NCBI RefSeq assembly: GCF_002933295.1
Contig: NZ_PSSW01000004.1
Span: forward strand, 62,001 to 126,000
Source: Marinobacter flavimaris
GTDB taxonomy: Bacteria; Pseudomonadota; Gammaproteobacteria; Pseudomonadales; Oleiphilaceae
Length of the DNA: 64,000 nucleotides
Reading direction: 5' to 3'
Shown here: piece by piece, positions 45,305-54,239 of the stretch
Position numbering within the stretch: position 1 is the first letter of the stretch
Layout: every line of letters starts with the position of its first letter
The notes under the pieces: model-generated
Databases searched by the model: none
What the model was told of the DNA's origin: nothing
The model's input: the letters and a program-made list of their open reading frames with translations, nothing else
Program-made: the position numbers and the translations under genes

Positions 45305-45311
45305 TCAGGAC
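45278..45311. repeat. 11-bp inverted repeat at the P-ATPase stop codon
   Basis: The arms GTCCTGATCAG (45278-45288) and CTGATCAGGAC (45301-45311) are perfect, with a 12-nt loop. The TGA stop lies inside the right arm. It could fold as a terminator or mRNA-stability hairpin, but the T-run is missing. Confidence 0.55.
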
Positions 45312-45396
45312 CGGCAGAATAAAACCGACTCTTGCTTTCCAATTTACCAACAAATTGACTAAAATTTAATCAGATCAAGTGCGCGGAGTTCGTGCC

Positions 45397-45885
45397 ATGA
45401 ATCTGTCTCCTGGCTCAACAAGAAGCACCTCCACCCATTCATTAGGACTGATTCCTGATCACGCGATTTCTTGGCTGGTGCTCCTTGCGGCCTTCGCAAT
45501 TAGCAACCTCTCGCTCGCTGATGAACAGACCATCTCCCACCAAGCGCTGGATGGCATGTCCTTCCAGAGTAAACTCGGCCCGATGGGGCGACCCGCCGAT
45601 ACTGACGATCTGTTGGTATTCAAAGACGGCTATTTCGTCTCTGAGGAGTGCGCTCGGCGTTGCGGCTATGCCAAGGTCGAATACTGGGTCAGGGCGCATG
45701 ATGATGGCATTCAGATGCGAGCCGAAGTGCCATGTAGCAAGTCGGATGCAGTCATGTATTGGCGGGGCACTGTGCGGGGGGACGAAATCGAGGGCTCGTT
45801 CACCTGGGTAAACAAGCGCTGGTACTGGACCTTTGAAAAAGAGTTCAGTTTCAAAGGCCGGTTGGTGGAGACCAACAGTCAATGA
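45397..45885 (+). CDS. Exported hypothetical protein
   Basis: 162 aa from ATG 45397; the frame can begin at 45379. An N-terminal hydrophobic stretch (ISWLVLLAAFAISNLSLA) is preceded by a longish hydrophilic segment, followed by a mature domain with LVFKDGYFVSEECARRCGYAKVEYW (quoted in part: VSEECARRCGYAK) and three or so Cys. Late blocks VMYWRGTVRGDEIEGSF and YWTFEKEFSFKG look like beta strands. Its stop overlaps the next gene's start. Function unknown. Confidence 0.7.
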   Translation: MNLSPGSTRSTSTHSLGLIPDHAISWLVLLAAFAISNLSLADEQTISHQALDGMSFQSKLGPMGRPADTDDLLVFKDGYFVSEECARRCGYAKVEYWVRAHDDGIQMRAEVPCSKSDAVMYWRGTVRGDEIEGSFTWVNKRWYWTFEKEFSFKGRLVETNSQ

Positions 45886-46562
45886 CCCGGCAAGGCCTAC
45901 TGGCGGGTAAAGGCCTGGCAGGACTCCTAAAACTTGCCCTTCTAATCAGCGTCATCATCGCCGGCAACCTGTTGACGAGCGGTATCGTTGATGGCATCGA
46001 GATGGACGTCCGCCCCACGAACGAGCCCATGCTGCACCAGATCATCATGATCTCCATGGCCGCTTATATTGTGTTGATGGCAATTCCATTTGTGCCGGGC
46101 GTCGAAATCGGACTCGCCCTGATGATGATCCTCGGACCCAAAATCGTGCCACTGGTGTATGGCTGCACACTGATATCCATGTGCCTGGCTTTTTTGATCG
46201 GTCGCCTGGTCCCGGAGAGGGGTATCATCAAGTTCTTGCGAGAAATACATCTCGTTAAAGCCGCTTCATTCCTTGAGAGCTTCAGCGGGCTATCTGCCGA
46301 GCAGCGACTGACACGTCTGTCAGACCTGTCTCCCCGGCGTTGGATCCCGTGGCTTTTGCGGCACCGTTACCTCACCCTGATGCTTGCCATCAATCTGCCG
46401 GGCAATATGGTTCTGGGCGGGGGTGGTGGGCTTGCGATGATGGCCGGAATGAGCAAGATATTCTCCGTGGGTAGGTACCTGCTTTTAGTCGCCGTCGCAA
46501 TTTCTCCCCTCCCGATCATTCTGTTGATATTCGGTGATCGATTTGCCAACTGGCCGATATGA
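45882..46562 (+). CDS. Polytopic membrane protein, VTT/DedA-like
   Basis: 226 aa with several hydrophobic helices: LISVIIAGNLLTSGI, AAYIVLMAIPFVPGVEIGLALM and VYGCTLISMCLAFLIGRLVPE. The IPFVPGVEIG stretch resembles the proline-glycine re-entrant loop of TVP38/VTT-DedA proteins, which affect lipid flipping and envelope homeostasis. The ATG overlaps the preceding stop (ATGA), so the two genes are coupled. The family call is tentative. Confidence 0.6.
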   Translation: MTRQGLLAGKGLAGLLKLALLISVIIAGNLLTSGIVDGIEMDVRPTNEPMLHQIIMISMAAYIVLMAIPFVPGVEIGLALMMILGPKIVPLVYGCTLISMCLAFLIGRLVPERGIIKFLREIHLVKAASFLESFSGLSAEQRLTRLSDLSPRRWIPWLLRHRYLTLMLAINLPGNMVLGGGGGLAMMAGMSKIFSVGRYLLLVAVAISPLPIILLIFGDRFANWPI

Positions 46563-46622
46563 GTCAGCGATCGAGTGGCCGGCACTCCTCGCTCTCAGAT
46601 TGAACAATTTAACGAAGCGGCC

Positions 46623-48401
46623 TTAGGTTTCATTCGCCTTACGATAGGCACCCCGATAATCAAAGATCCGCTCCTGTACCTGCCAATAGTGCTTTTGCTT
46701 GCGGGCGATGACGAAATCCGGGGCCGATAACAGGGCCTGCATCTCGAGGACCTCTTCCGCCCTATTGAAGGCTTTCGGGGCCTGGCCGTTGGCAAAACGA
46801 CGCCCGAACAGTTTGTTAAAGATGGCGCGCTGTCCGGGCTTGCTGAAATCAAACGACTCGTTGAGCTCCTCGCCGTCTTCACCGTGATAGATGATCTTCA
46901 GTTTGCCGCCATCAACACCTAGCGTGATTCCGGCGCAACGGATCACCATGGCATCCTTGAGCTTCAGCGCATCTCTCAGCTGATCATCCGGGTCGATGAT
47001 GGCTTTATGGCACTGGTGACAGTTGCGGGCCGCAATATCATTCTCGCCACCGCAGTGTGGGCACTCCTTGAAACGAAAACGGTAATCACACTGTTGCGGG
47101 CGCCCGTTCTGCCCGGCGGGCTCATCCCCTTCCGCCAGCTCCAGCAGCCCCTGACAACGGCGGCCGTAGTGCTCGATCACACGGCCGTCATCGTCTGTTT
47201 TGCCCCAGAAGATATTGGCAAACCCGCAGCCCGGGCAGAACACCTGCACCGGCTCACTGTCAGTGTTCGGTTTCGGCTCCCCCACCTCCGGGTGATGCAG
47301 ATTCACGTGGTTTCCCGCGTAATCTATTACCAGGCAATCCTGCTTGCCTTCGTCCAGACGCAGACCACGGCCCACAATCTGCTGATACAGGCTCACGGAC
47401 TGGGTCGGACGGAGAATCGCGATAAAGTCCACATGGGGCGCGTCAAAACCCGTGGTGAGCACGGACACATTCACCAGATACTTTAACTGGCGCTGCTTGA
47501 AGCGCTGAATCAGCAAGTCCCGATCCTTCAGATCGGTCGCGCCGGTCACCAGGGCCGTTTCGTGTTCCGGCAGGTAGCCGGTAATCTCCCGCGCATGCTC
47601 CACCGTGGCCGCAAAGATCATCACCCCCTGGCGTTCAGTGGCCAGCTCCATCACCTGCTCAACGATGGCTCGGGTCACCCGCTTGTGTTTGCTGAGCAAC
47701 TGGTTGACGTCCTTCTCGGCGTATTCGCCAAAGCGGTCCTGAGACAACGCCGAGAAATCGTATTGCGCCACCGCCGCGTTCACCAGCTCAGGCCGGGTGA
47801 GATACCCACGATTGATCATGTAGCTCAACGGCAATTCGTAAATGCAGTGCTGGAAGGGCTTTGCCTGTTCTTCACTGGAGCCGCGGACAAAGCCCCGGTA
47901 GTGATAGCGATAGATCCATCCCATAGCCAGACGGTAAGGAGTGGCGGTTAGCCCGAGCACTTTGAGGGCGTCGTTCTGTTGCCGCAGCAGCTCGATAATC
48001 CGTTGATACTGACTGGTTTCCTCACCGCTGACCCGATGGCACTCATCGATGATGACCAACGAGTATTCATCCCGGAACTGATCCAGATTCGCCGATACCG
48101 ACTGCACACTGGCAAAGGTCACCTGATGCCGGTTTTCCTTTCGCTTCAGTCCGGCAGAGAAGATACCGCCTGTTAAACCATAGCTCTGATATTTGGCGTG
48201 ATTCTGCTCCACCAACTCTTTGACGTGAGTCAGCACCAGGATTTTGCGTTTGGCGAGACGGGCCAACTCGGCAATAACCAGGCTTTTACCCGCACCGGTC
48301 GGCAACACAATAACGGCAGACTCATCCGATTGGCGAAAATGCCTCAGCGTGGCATCCACCGCTTCCTGTTGGTAAGGCCTCAGTTTGAAAGAAGTTTGCA
48401 T
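46623..48401 (-). CDS. radD: Superfamily 2 helicase RadD (YejH)
   Basis: 592 aa, close to E. coli RadD (586). Motif I is [14 protein letters not shown], motif [14 protein letters not shown] (DECH), and motif [15 protein letters not shown]. The C-terminal part carries two zinc-binding clusters, [12 protein letters not shown] and later [18 protein letters not shown]. RadD acts in double-strand-break and crosslink repair with RecA. Starts [15 protein letters not shown], which fits the family. Confidence 0.93.
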   Translation of the reverse strand: MQTSFKLRPYQQEAVDATLRHFRQSDESAVIVLPTGAGKSLVIAELARLAKRKILVLTHVKELVEQNHAKYQSYGLTGGIFSAGLKRKENRHQVTFASVQSVSANLDQFRDEYSLVIIDECHRVSGEETSQYQRIIELLRQQNDALKVLGLTATPYRLAMGWIYRYHYRGFVRGSSEEQAKPFQHCIYELPLSYMINRGYLTRPELVNAAVAQYDFSALSQDRFGEYAEKDVNQLLSKHKRVTRAIVEQVMELATERQGVMIFAATVEHAREITGYLPEHETALVTGATDLKDRDLLIQRFKQRQLKYLVNVSVLTTGFDAPHVDFIAILRPTQSVSLYQQIVGRGLRLDEGKQDCLVIDYAGNHVNLHHPEVGEPKPNTDSEPVQVFCPGCGFANIFWGKTDDDGRVIEHYGRRCQGLLELAEGDEPAGQNGRPQQCDYRFRFKECPHCGGENDIAARNCHQCHKAIIDPDDQLRDALKLKDAMVIRCAGITLGVDGGKLKIIYHGEDGEELNESFDFSKPGQRAIFNKLFGRRFANGQAPKAFNRAEEVLEMQALLSAPDFVIARKQKHYWQVQERIFDYRGAYRKANET

Positions 48402-48560
48402 TCCGGCAGCTCAATCGTTCTCAGGATGAAAGGCCGAGCATACTAGCAAAGGGGAAAACCGGAACAGATCTGTGTTTCCCATCGTATTGGTGATTTTCTC
48501 CGCTATAACTTATAGTGCTGAACATATGTTCATTTTTTTTGAAATCGGGCTCCCCTGACC

Positions 48561-49496
48561 ATGCTCGCCAAGCAAATCGCCGACCAGTTCACTACGACTA
48601 CCAGTAGCCTGTTGCCATTTATCGATGCTCTACCCGATTCTGCCATTATCGTGGATGGTGACCACAGAATCGTTCTGGTGAACTCCCGGGCCGGGGAAAT
48701 GTTTGGTTACTCTGCAGAAAACCTGAAAGATTCAGATCTGTCGATTATCATCCCGAAACTTCACCGAAACGCCCACAGGCAACTGGTCAGTAACTTTTTC
48801 CAAAGTCCTATGCCCCGCCCCATGGACGTGAACAAAAGATTCTGCGGCATGCGTGCCGATGGCACGGAAGTCCCTGTCGACATCATGATCAACACCATCA
48901 TATTGGATGGGATCCGAGTTGCCATGGCACTTGTCAGGGATGTCTCCTACCAGAGAGAACTGGAAGAACGACTGATTCGGGAATCCCTGACGGATGGAAT
49001 GACAGGCTTTTTCAACCGGAAACACTTTATCAATCAGTTGAAGGCACAGCATTCCGGCTTCACTCGGTCGGGCGTGCCCTCTTCCGTCATCCTGTTTGAT
49101 TTCGATCACTTCAAAAGCATCAATGACCAACACGGTCACGCCGCAGGCGACATCGTACTCATTGATACCGCAAAAATGATCAAGGAGAAACTCCGCCCAC
49201 TAGACATAGCCTGCCGTATTGGCGGAGAAGAGTTTGCCGTCATCCTGCCAGACACGCCGATACAAAACGCAAAGCATTTAGCAGAGCGCATTCGCAGAGA
49301 GATCGAAGCCATTGAGTTCAGGCTGGAAGACACCGTCTTTCATGCAACCGTCACCATGAGTGTGGCCTCGTTCTTCCCCTCGGATAAATCGTACGATTCG
49401 CTGGTCAGACGGGCTGATAAAGCTCTCTATGCTGGCAAGGCTGCCGGGCGTAATTGTGTGGCTTCGCAGGATTCCCTGGCGCAACCGTCCGAATAG
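48561..49496 (+). CDS. PAS-GGDEF diguanylate cyclase
   Basis: 311 aa. A PAS domain (FIDALPDSAIIVDGDHRIVLVN) spans roughly residues 15-135 and a GGDEF domain residues 150-305. The active loop is RIGGEEF, and the inhibitory site RPLD lies five residues ahead, so product inhibition is possible. It makes cyclic di-GMP from two GTP. There is no transmembrane segment; the PAS ligand is unknown. Confidence 0.92.
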   Translation: MLAKQIADQFTTTTSSLLPFIDALPDSAIIVDGDHRIVLVNSRAGEMFGYSAENLKDSDLSIIIPKLHRNAHRQLVSNFFQSPMPRPMDVNKRFCGMRADGTEVPVDIMINTIILDGIRVAMALVRDVSYQRELEERLIRESLTDGMTGFFNRKHFINQLKAQHSGFTRSGVPSSVILFDFDHFKSINDQHGHAAGDIVLIDTAKMIKEKLRPLDIACRIGGEEFAVILPDTPIQNAKHLAERIRREIEAIEFRLEDTVFHATVTMSVASFFPSDKSYDSLVRRADKALYAGKAAGRNCVASQDSLAQPSE

Positions 49497-49503
49497 GCTG
49501 CGG

Positions 49504-50373
49504 CTATTTAAGCTTTTCCAGATAATCGAAAACCCCTGCAAAATCATCCCGTCCGTGACCGGCGCTGTTGGCCTGGCCATAAACGGATTTGGCAAGGCCC
49601 GCAAGGAACAGCGGCTGGCGCTCCTCGTAGGCGGTCAAATCCAGCAAATGCAGATCCTTGAGCATCAGCTCCAGCGGAAACTGGGCGTCATAATTGCCCT
49701 CTTTGATTAACTCTGCCTTGCCCTTGAGGAAAGGCGCGGTCACCGGCAGGTTCGGCAAGGTATCCATCAGAAAATCCCGACTGAAGCCCAGCTTTTCGCC
49801 CAGCAGAGCGGTTTCTGAATACACCAGCATGCTCTGGGCCAACAAGGCGTTCACCAACATCTTGAACGCACTTCCCTGGCCAGCAGGACCAACATGGAGA
49901 ATCTTCTGGCCCATGTGCTCAAGCAATGGCCGAACCTGCTCCAGGTCGTCGGATTCACCCCCAAGCAGGAACGTCAGCTCCCCGGTCTCCGCCGGCATTT
50001 TCGTCCCTGCTACGGGTGCATCCAGATACCGCAAACCGCGGGCACGAGCACGGTCGTCACATTCACGGGTGTAGGACGGATTCACCGTGGAGCAATTCAC
50101 CCACAACGCGCCCTGCTCCATCGCATCGATGAAGCCCTCATCGCCGAACGCAACCTTTTCCACCACTTCCGGCGCACTGAGCATGGTAAATACAACCTCC
50201 GCACCCGCCACGGCTGCCCGCGCCGAGTCAGCGGCGTTTGCGCCAGCCTTCTCCAAAGCGGCCGTAGCCTCTGAAGACCGGTTGAAGACCGTGAGTGAAA
50301 TGCCATCGTCCTTGAGCAGATTCCTGGCCATGCGGCTGCCCATGATACCGAGACCGATAAACGCGACGTTCAT
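49504..50373 (-). CDS. Beta-hydroxyacid dehydrogenase family protein
   Basis: 289 aa. The NAD(P) motif is NVAFIGLGIMGSRMARNLL, the substrate-binding loop LDAPVAGTKMPAETGELTF and the catalytic Lys is in GQGSAFKMLVNALLA. The family includes 3-hydroxyisobutyrate dehydrogenase, tartronate-semialdehyde reductase and GLYR1 (succinic-semialdehyde reductase). The T-K-M-PAE loop is nearest the GLYR type. The gene converges on the cyclase with only 7 bp between. Confidence 0.88.
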   Translation of the reverse strand: MNVAFIGLGIMGSRMARNLLKDDGISLTVFNRSSEATAALEKAGANAADSARAAVAGAEVVFTMLSAPEVVEKVAFGDEGFIDAMEQGALWVNCSTVNPSYTRECDDRARARGLRYLDAPVAGTKMPAETGELTFLLGGESDDLEQVRPLLEHMGQKILHVGPAGQGSAFKMLVNALLAQSMLVYSETALLGEKLGFSRDFLMDTLPNLPVTAPFLKGKAELIKEGNYDAQFPLELMLKDLHLLDLTAYEERQPLFLAGLAKSVYGQANSAGHGRDDFAGVFDYLEKLK

Positions 50374-50686
50374 GCAATCCTCCCCTTTCGTTTTCGGTAA
50401 GTGTAGTTCAGCCCAAAAAACAAACCTGTCCCGAATTACGGGAAGACACGGGACAAAGTTATATTCGCAATATTCAAAACTTTGCTATGCAGGGCCTCTT
50501 AAATAGCGTACCGTGAGTCTCGTTGGAAAGATTTAGCAAAGCATTTCACGAATAAGACCTCTTGTGTTACCACACCTTTTGTCCTGTTTTTGATCCTGCA
50601 CGTTTTCTTGTTTCCCGCATATCGCTGATCAAAGATCACAACGATACTTTGGCGGCACCTTATTGATTAATATCAGGATAATATTT
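50374..50686. promoter_or_regulatory. Upstream leader of cspA (no gene seen)
   Basis: This 313-bp gap holds no open frame I can support. It becomes AT/T-rich towards the cold-shock gene (for example TTTTGTCCTGTTTTTGATCC), which fits a long structured 5' leader as in cspA-type mRNAs. AGGAT lies a few bases before ATG 50687. The dyad of a cold-box was not identified with certainty. Confidence 0.4.
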
Positions 50687-50893
50687 ATGTCTACAATTAC
50701 CGGTAACGTTAAGTTCTTCAACGAAGCAAAAGGTTTTGGCTTTATCACTCGTGAAGGCGGCGCAGACGTCTTTGTTCATTACAGCAATATTCAGGGTGGC
50801 GGTTTCAAAACTCTGGCCGAAGGCCAGGAAGTTGAGTTCACCGTGACTCAAGGCCAGAAAGGCCCGCAGGCAGAGAACGTTATTGGTCTGTAA
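50687..50893 (+). CDS. cspA: CspA-family cold-shock protein
   Basis: 68 aa, a single OB-fold. The RNA-binding motifs are KGFGFI (RNP1) and VFVHY (RNP2), and the sequence reads [19 protein letters not shown]. It melts mRNA secondary structure on cold shock or acts constitutively. ATG 50687 (MSTITGN) is the natural start; the frame runs on upstream to 50663. A strong terminator follows. Confidence 0.95.
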   Translation: MSTITGNVKFFNEAKGFGFITREGGADVFVHYSNIQGGGFKTLAEGQEVEFTVTQGQKGPQAENVIGL

Positions 50894-50913
50894 ATAACAG
50901 CCAATACGTGATC

Positions 50914-50943
50914 AAAAAAGGCAGCCCTAGGGCTGCCTTTTTT
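50914..50943. terminator. Intrinsic terminator of cspA
   Basis: A perfect 30-bp palindrome (arms 50914-50928 and 50929-50943) with core GGCAGCCC/GGGCTGCC, preceded by six A and followed by six T. It is a canonical bidirectional terminator 20 bp after the cspA stop. Confidence 0.92.
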
Positions 50944-51214
50944 ATTGAAAACCAGTTCACTACGGCGTATGTATCCGGGTTCTTCATCGTCTTCCTCAGT
51001 GCCTCTTCCTCCGCATCATCCTCTTCTTGTTTCAACCTGCTCGATATCCCACGTGACCGGCTCGATGCATTCACAGAAGGCCTCCCGCCAGTTGCAGCTC
51101 CGAACACGCTGACACGTTGAAGCTGTGCTGAACCATCGGGGTTTCAAGTTCAGAACTGGAAACCCGAAAATAGGTGACCAATGGTTATTTACAGATCCCG
51201 ATCACCCGGGTACA
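50944..51214. other. Gap with no supported gene
   Basis: About 270 bp between the cspA terminator and the SDR operator. Short open frames exist on both strands but lack a ribosome site and cover the terminator. A reading of the minus strand gives a Trp/Cys-rich stretch (NWREAFCECIEPVTW) ending at a TGA, without a start codon. It could be a decayed gene end, but I cannot support a product. Confidence 0.3.
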
Positions 51215-51237
51215 TTAAGTGACCAACGTTCACTTAA
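51215..51237. promoter_or_regulatory. Palindromic operator upstream of SDR/TetR pair
   Basis: The arms TTAAGTGA (51215-51222) and TCACTTAA (51230-51237) are a perfect 8-bp dyad separated by 7 bp. It ends 12 bp before the SDR ATG and overlaps the ribosome-site region. A TetR-type gene lies directly downstream of the SDR gene, so this is the natural candidate operator for autorepression. Confidence 0.6.
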
Positions 51238-51249
51238 ATGGAGAAAGTC

Positions 51250-52011
51250 ATGTCATATGTGGTTATCACCGGCGCCAGTGCCGGCATTGGCGAGCGCTTC
51301 GCCCGGGCACTGGCGGCTGAAAAGCAGAATCTGATTCTGGTAGCCCGCCGGGAAGAGCGCTTGAATACCCTAGCCACAGAGCTGAAGCAGCAGCATGGGA
51401 TCGAGGCCATTGTCCTGAAAGCCGACCTGGCGAATGAGGCTGGCGCAGAAGCACTGGCACGGCAAATCAACGACGTCGGTTGGGTACTGTCTGGCCTGAT
51501 CAACAACGCTGGATTTGGCGACCGCGGCGCCTTTGCCGATCTGGGGCTTGAACGTCAGCTATCGATGATTCAGGTGAACATTACCTCATTGGTCTCCCTG
51601 ACCTGGCAACTGCTGCCCTCGCTACGCAAGCAGCCGGGGAGTTTTGTGATTAATGTGGCGTCCACAGCGGCGTTTCAGGCCGGGCCCAATATGGCCATCT
51701 ACTATGCCACCAAGGCCTTCGTACTGTCCTTCTCCGAGGCATTGCATGAAGAACTGAGGGGGGCAGGTGTTTCGGTGAGTACGCTGTGCCCGGGAGCTAC
51801 CGATTCTGAGTTTGCGACGGAAGCGCACATGACCAACACCAAACTGTTCAAAGCCGGCACCATGACGGCCGAAGCGGTGGTAAAGAAATCCCTGGCCCAG
51901 CGCAGAAAAGCGATTGTGATTCCAGGGCTGCGTAACCTGCTGATGGTCTGGTCTGGTAAACTCTCGCCCCGGGCCGTGACAAGACGGCTTGCCGGCTGGC
52001 TGCAGGCCTGA
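51250..52011 (+). CDS. SDR-family oxidoreductase
   Basis: 253 aa from ATG 51250, with GGAG 7 nt upstream. The cofactor motif is TGASAGIGERFA, NNAG is in LINNAGFGD, and the active residues are in VINVASTAAFQ and MAIYYATKAFV (YxxxK intact: YATKA). It resembles the DltE/YdfG-like classical SDR reductases. The TetR gene 34 bp downstream and the operator just upstream suggest induction by its substrate. Confidence 0.9.
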   Translation: MSYVVITGASAGIGERFARALAAEKQNLILVARREERLNTLATELKQQHGIEAIVLKADLANEAGAEALARQINDVGWVLSGLINNAGFGDRGAFADLGLERQLSMIQVNITSLVSLTWQLLPSLRKQPGSFVINVASTAAFQAGPNMAIYYATKAFVLSFSEALHEELRGAGVSVSTLCPGATDSEFATEAHMTNTKLFKAGTMTAEAVVKKSLAQRRKAIVIPGLRNLLMVWSGKLSPRAVTRRLAGWLQA

Positions 52012-52045
52012 TGTTGACCAACGAAGCGAGTACTTTGAGGTGGTT

Positions 52046-52684
52046 TTGAAGCACAGATTATGCAGCGGTAAACAGCGAGCCCGTACCGAGTCTGAAAAGG
52101 CGCTGCGAGAACAACAAATTCTCGATGCGGCGGAAAGCCTGTTTCTGACTCATCGGTTCCACGGCCTGACTCTGGCAGATGTGGCTCGTGAGACCGGGCT
52201 TACCAAGGCCGCGCTGTATCGTTATTTCCGCAGCAAGGAGTTGTTATTCATTGCAGTGTACCGCCGTGCGATGTCGGACTGGGTTGCAGACGTTGAAGCG
52301 ATTGGCCCAGACGGCCTCCCTGAACAGTTCGTTGACCGCATTCTGGCTCATCCCGTGTTCTGCGGCCTCACCGCCATCCTTCACATTGCCCTGGAAACTG
52401 GTCTGAGCGAGGAGGAGGCCCGGGAATTCAAACTGTTTCTGCTGACCCAGACGCGCCGCCTGACGGCCGTGTTCGCCGCAGCGACAGGCCAGGACGAAGC
52501 CGCCTGTTTTCGGTATCTGATGCAGTGCCAGCAGGCGTTGATCGGCTGCTGGCATATGTCCCACCCACCGGAGCCCGCCCGCAAAGCCATGCAGGTGGAA
52601 CCGCTGACAGTGTTTCAGGTGGAGTTCTCGGACACACTGGGAAACCACCTGAGTGTTCTGACCGAAGCGTTTATTCGGCAGTAG
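52046..52684 (+). CDS. TetR-family transcriptional regulator
   Basis: 212 aa from TTG 52046; GTG 52040 is the alternative, and no ATG lies near the start. The N-terminal helix-turn-helix reads ILDAAESLFLTHRFHGLTLADVARE (quoted in parts: LTLADVARETGLTKAALYRYF). The ligand-binding domain follows. GAGG at 52037-52040 supports TTG. It sits in a probable two-gene operon with an SDR and likely controls the palindrome at 51215. Confidence 0.88.
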   Translation: MKHRLCSGKQRARTESEKALREQQILDAAESLFLTHRFHGLTLADVARETGLTKAALYRYFRSKELLFIAVYRRAMSDWVADVEAIGPDGLPEQFVDRILAHPVFCGLTAILHIALETGLSEEEAREFKLFLLTQTRRLTAVFAAATGQDEAACFRYLMQCQQALIGCWHMSHPPEPARKAMQVEPLTVFQVEFSDTLGNHLSVLTEAFIRQ

Positions 52685-52699
52685 AGTCAGTGTCTTGCC

Positions 52700-52825
52700 C
52701 TACTCACCGCCTCCGATTTTGTGGCTACGGAAAGTGGCATAGCAGCTTCTGCACATCTTTTTATGAGCTGCAGGGTTCAGGGCGCGAAACAAACCACCTC
52801 GTTTGTGTTCAAAGAACGGGAGCAA
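52700..52825 (-). CDS. Candidate 41-aa Cys/His-rich microprotein
   Basis: A minus-strand frame from TTG 52825 to TAG 52700-52702. It reads FFEHKRGGLFRALNPAAHKK then MCRSCYATFRSHKIGGGE. The CxxC with flanking His looks like a small zinc site. There is no strong ribosome site. A convergent TetR gene ends at 52684. Protein-like composition is the main support, so confidence is moderate at best. Confidence 0.4.
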   Translation of the reverse strand: MLPFFEHKRGGLFRALNPAAHKKMCRSCYATFRSHKIGGGE

Positions 52826-52955
52826 ACATCAACGATTCAGCATGGGGTGTTTTGTGGCAACAAGGCTGCACGGGGGTGATCGCCTGCCGGCGGTCTACCC
52901 CGGCGGAAATACCGTACCATTCAGTAAGCACTTTAAATCGGGAACGGGCTGTCTT

Positions 52956-53123
52956 ATGGAATACGAACACGCTATCGTGAAATTTGAAGGCGACGTTGCC
53001 ATCCTGCTCTGCAACGGCTGTGGTATCAAAATCACAGAGGGCACCAGTCACGAGGACCGTGAGCATTACTGTACGATGTGCATGAGCGGGAATTGCAAAG
53101 CCAAATTCAAAAAAGGGAACTGA
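52956..53123 (+). CDS. Small Cys-rich putative zinc-ribbon protein
   Basis: 55 aa from ATG 52956; the open frame begins at 52803 but that part does not look coding. Cys clusters CNGCGIKI and CTMCMSGNC with a His before them suit a compact zinc ribbon. EYEHAIVKFEGDVAI opens with beta-strand-like residues. The function is unknown. Ribosome-site evidence is weak. Confidence 0.65.
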   Translation: MEYEHAIVKFEGDVAILLCNGCGIKITEGTSHEDREHYCTMCMSGNCKAKFKKGN

Positions 53124-53171
53124 AACCACCGCATCAAGGCGGTTTCAGCGGGCAATCAGGTGTCATCGGCA

Positions 53172-53852
53172 ATGAATGAAACAACCGACGATAAACCAGC
53201 GTCAGCGCCAACGCCCGCAAAGAAGGGCTTCAGTGGCTTGCATGTCTTTGGCATTGTCCTGCTTACCATCGTTGCCACTGTCGGCATAGGTTACTGGTGG
53301 TTAAGCCACTATGTGTTCCCAGACAACTTCGAACCCGTAACCCTGAATGCCAGTGAACAGGATTCACTTAACAACAAGCTGAATACTCTGGGCATTGATA
53401 CCCAAGGCGGTGAATCTGGCGGCCCCCTGCAGCCGGAACCCTACAGTGAGGAAGGGGCCAGCCGGGAGGTACGCTTTAGCGAGCGGGAACTCAACGGCAT
53501 GCTGGCCAACAACACCGATCTGGCCCAAAGACTTGCCGTCGATCTCTCGGACAATCTTCTGAGCGCCTTGCTTCTCGTGCCTCTTGAAAAAGATTTCCCT
53601 GTACTCGGAGGCAGAACCCTACGAGTAAATGCCGGAGTAGAACTCTCTTTTGCCAACGGCCGCCCCCTGGTTAAGTTAAAGGGTGTGAGCCTGATGGGCG
53701 TCCCCATCCCGAATGCCTGGCTGGGCAACCTCAAGAATGTGGACCTGGTTAACGAGTTCGGCGCCAACCCGGGATTCTGGCAATCTTTTGCAGCCGGCGT
53801 GGATTATATCCAGGTCGAAGATGGGCGGTTGCTCGTTCGACTCAAGGAATAG
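53172..53852 (+). CDS. Membrane-anchored periplasmic protein of unknown function
   Basis: 226 aa. A short N-terminal cytosolic part, then a helix (VFGIVLLTIVATVGIGYWWL), and a periplasmic domain with VTLNASEQDSLNNKLNTLG and REVRFSERELNGMLANNTD. Regular alternation of strands from about residue 110 on (RVNAGVELSFANGRPLVKLKG, in part) suggests a beta-rich lipid-binding-like fold. GTG 53160 is an alternative start. I do not recognise the family. Confidence 0.7.
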   Translation: MNETTDDKPASAPTPAKKGFSGLHVFGIVLLTIVATVGIGYWWLSHYVFPDNFEPVTLNASEQDSLNNKLNTLGIDTQGGESGGPLQPEPYSEEGASREVRFSERELNGMLANNTDLAQRLAVDLSDNLLSALLLVPLEKDFPVLGGRTLRVNAGVELSFANGRPLVKLKGVSLMGVPIPNAWLGNLKNVDLVNEFGANPGFWQSFAAGVDYIQVEDGRLLVRLKE

Positions 53853-53901
53853 CGTCTGACGTATTTCGTGGCCAACTCAGAAGCAGATCGTATCCCCCGA
53901 T

Positions 53902-54237
53902 TCACTTCTGTGTCATAAGCCCATAAGGCCGTTCCAGCGCAGCACGCACATCGCCAATAGAAAACACCCTGGCGAATTCCGCGAATCGTTGCCCATCAAA
54001 CCACAGCTGAACAACCGGCAGAGAAAAGATACCGCGAGCTGCACATAACGGGCCGGCGGCTTCCTGGCAATCGATGTAAGCGGTCACCAGCTTCGGGAAT
54101 TCCTCGCTGGCAAGCGTCTCCAGCCGGGGCTTTATGGCCTGACAGACACCGCAGTTCGCGCCCCCATACAAAAGCAGCACCGCCGGGCTGGACTGGAGCA
54201 ATGCCGATAAGGCCTCTTCTGAGCAGACTTTGTGCAC
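53902..54237 (-). CDS. Thioredoxin-like protein
   Basis: 111 aa. The thioredoxin CxxC occurs as NCGVCQAIKPRLE after the first strand (AVLLLYGGA), followed by the cis-Pro region SLPVVQLWFDGQ. GTG 54237 starts the frame (VHKVCSEE), 2 bp after the upstream gene's stop on the same strand, so the two are co-transcribed. It is a small cytosolic protein, probably reducing disulfides or acting as a chaperone. Confidence 0.82.
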   Translation of the reverse strand: MHKVCSEEALSALLQSSPAVLLLYGGANCGVCQAIKPRLETLASEEFPKLVTAYIDCQEAAGPLCAARGIFSLPVVQLWFDGQRFAEFARVFSIGDVRAALERPYGLMTQK

Positions 54238-54239
54238 CG

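Noticed and set aside
50908..51120. 70-aa frame after cspA
   Set aside because: It translates through the cspA terminator and has no ribosome site of its own.
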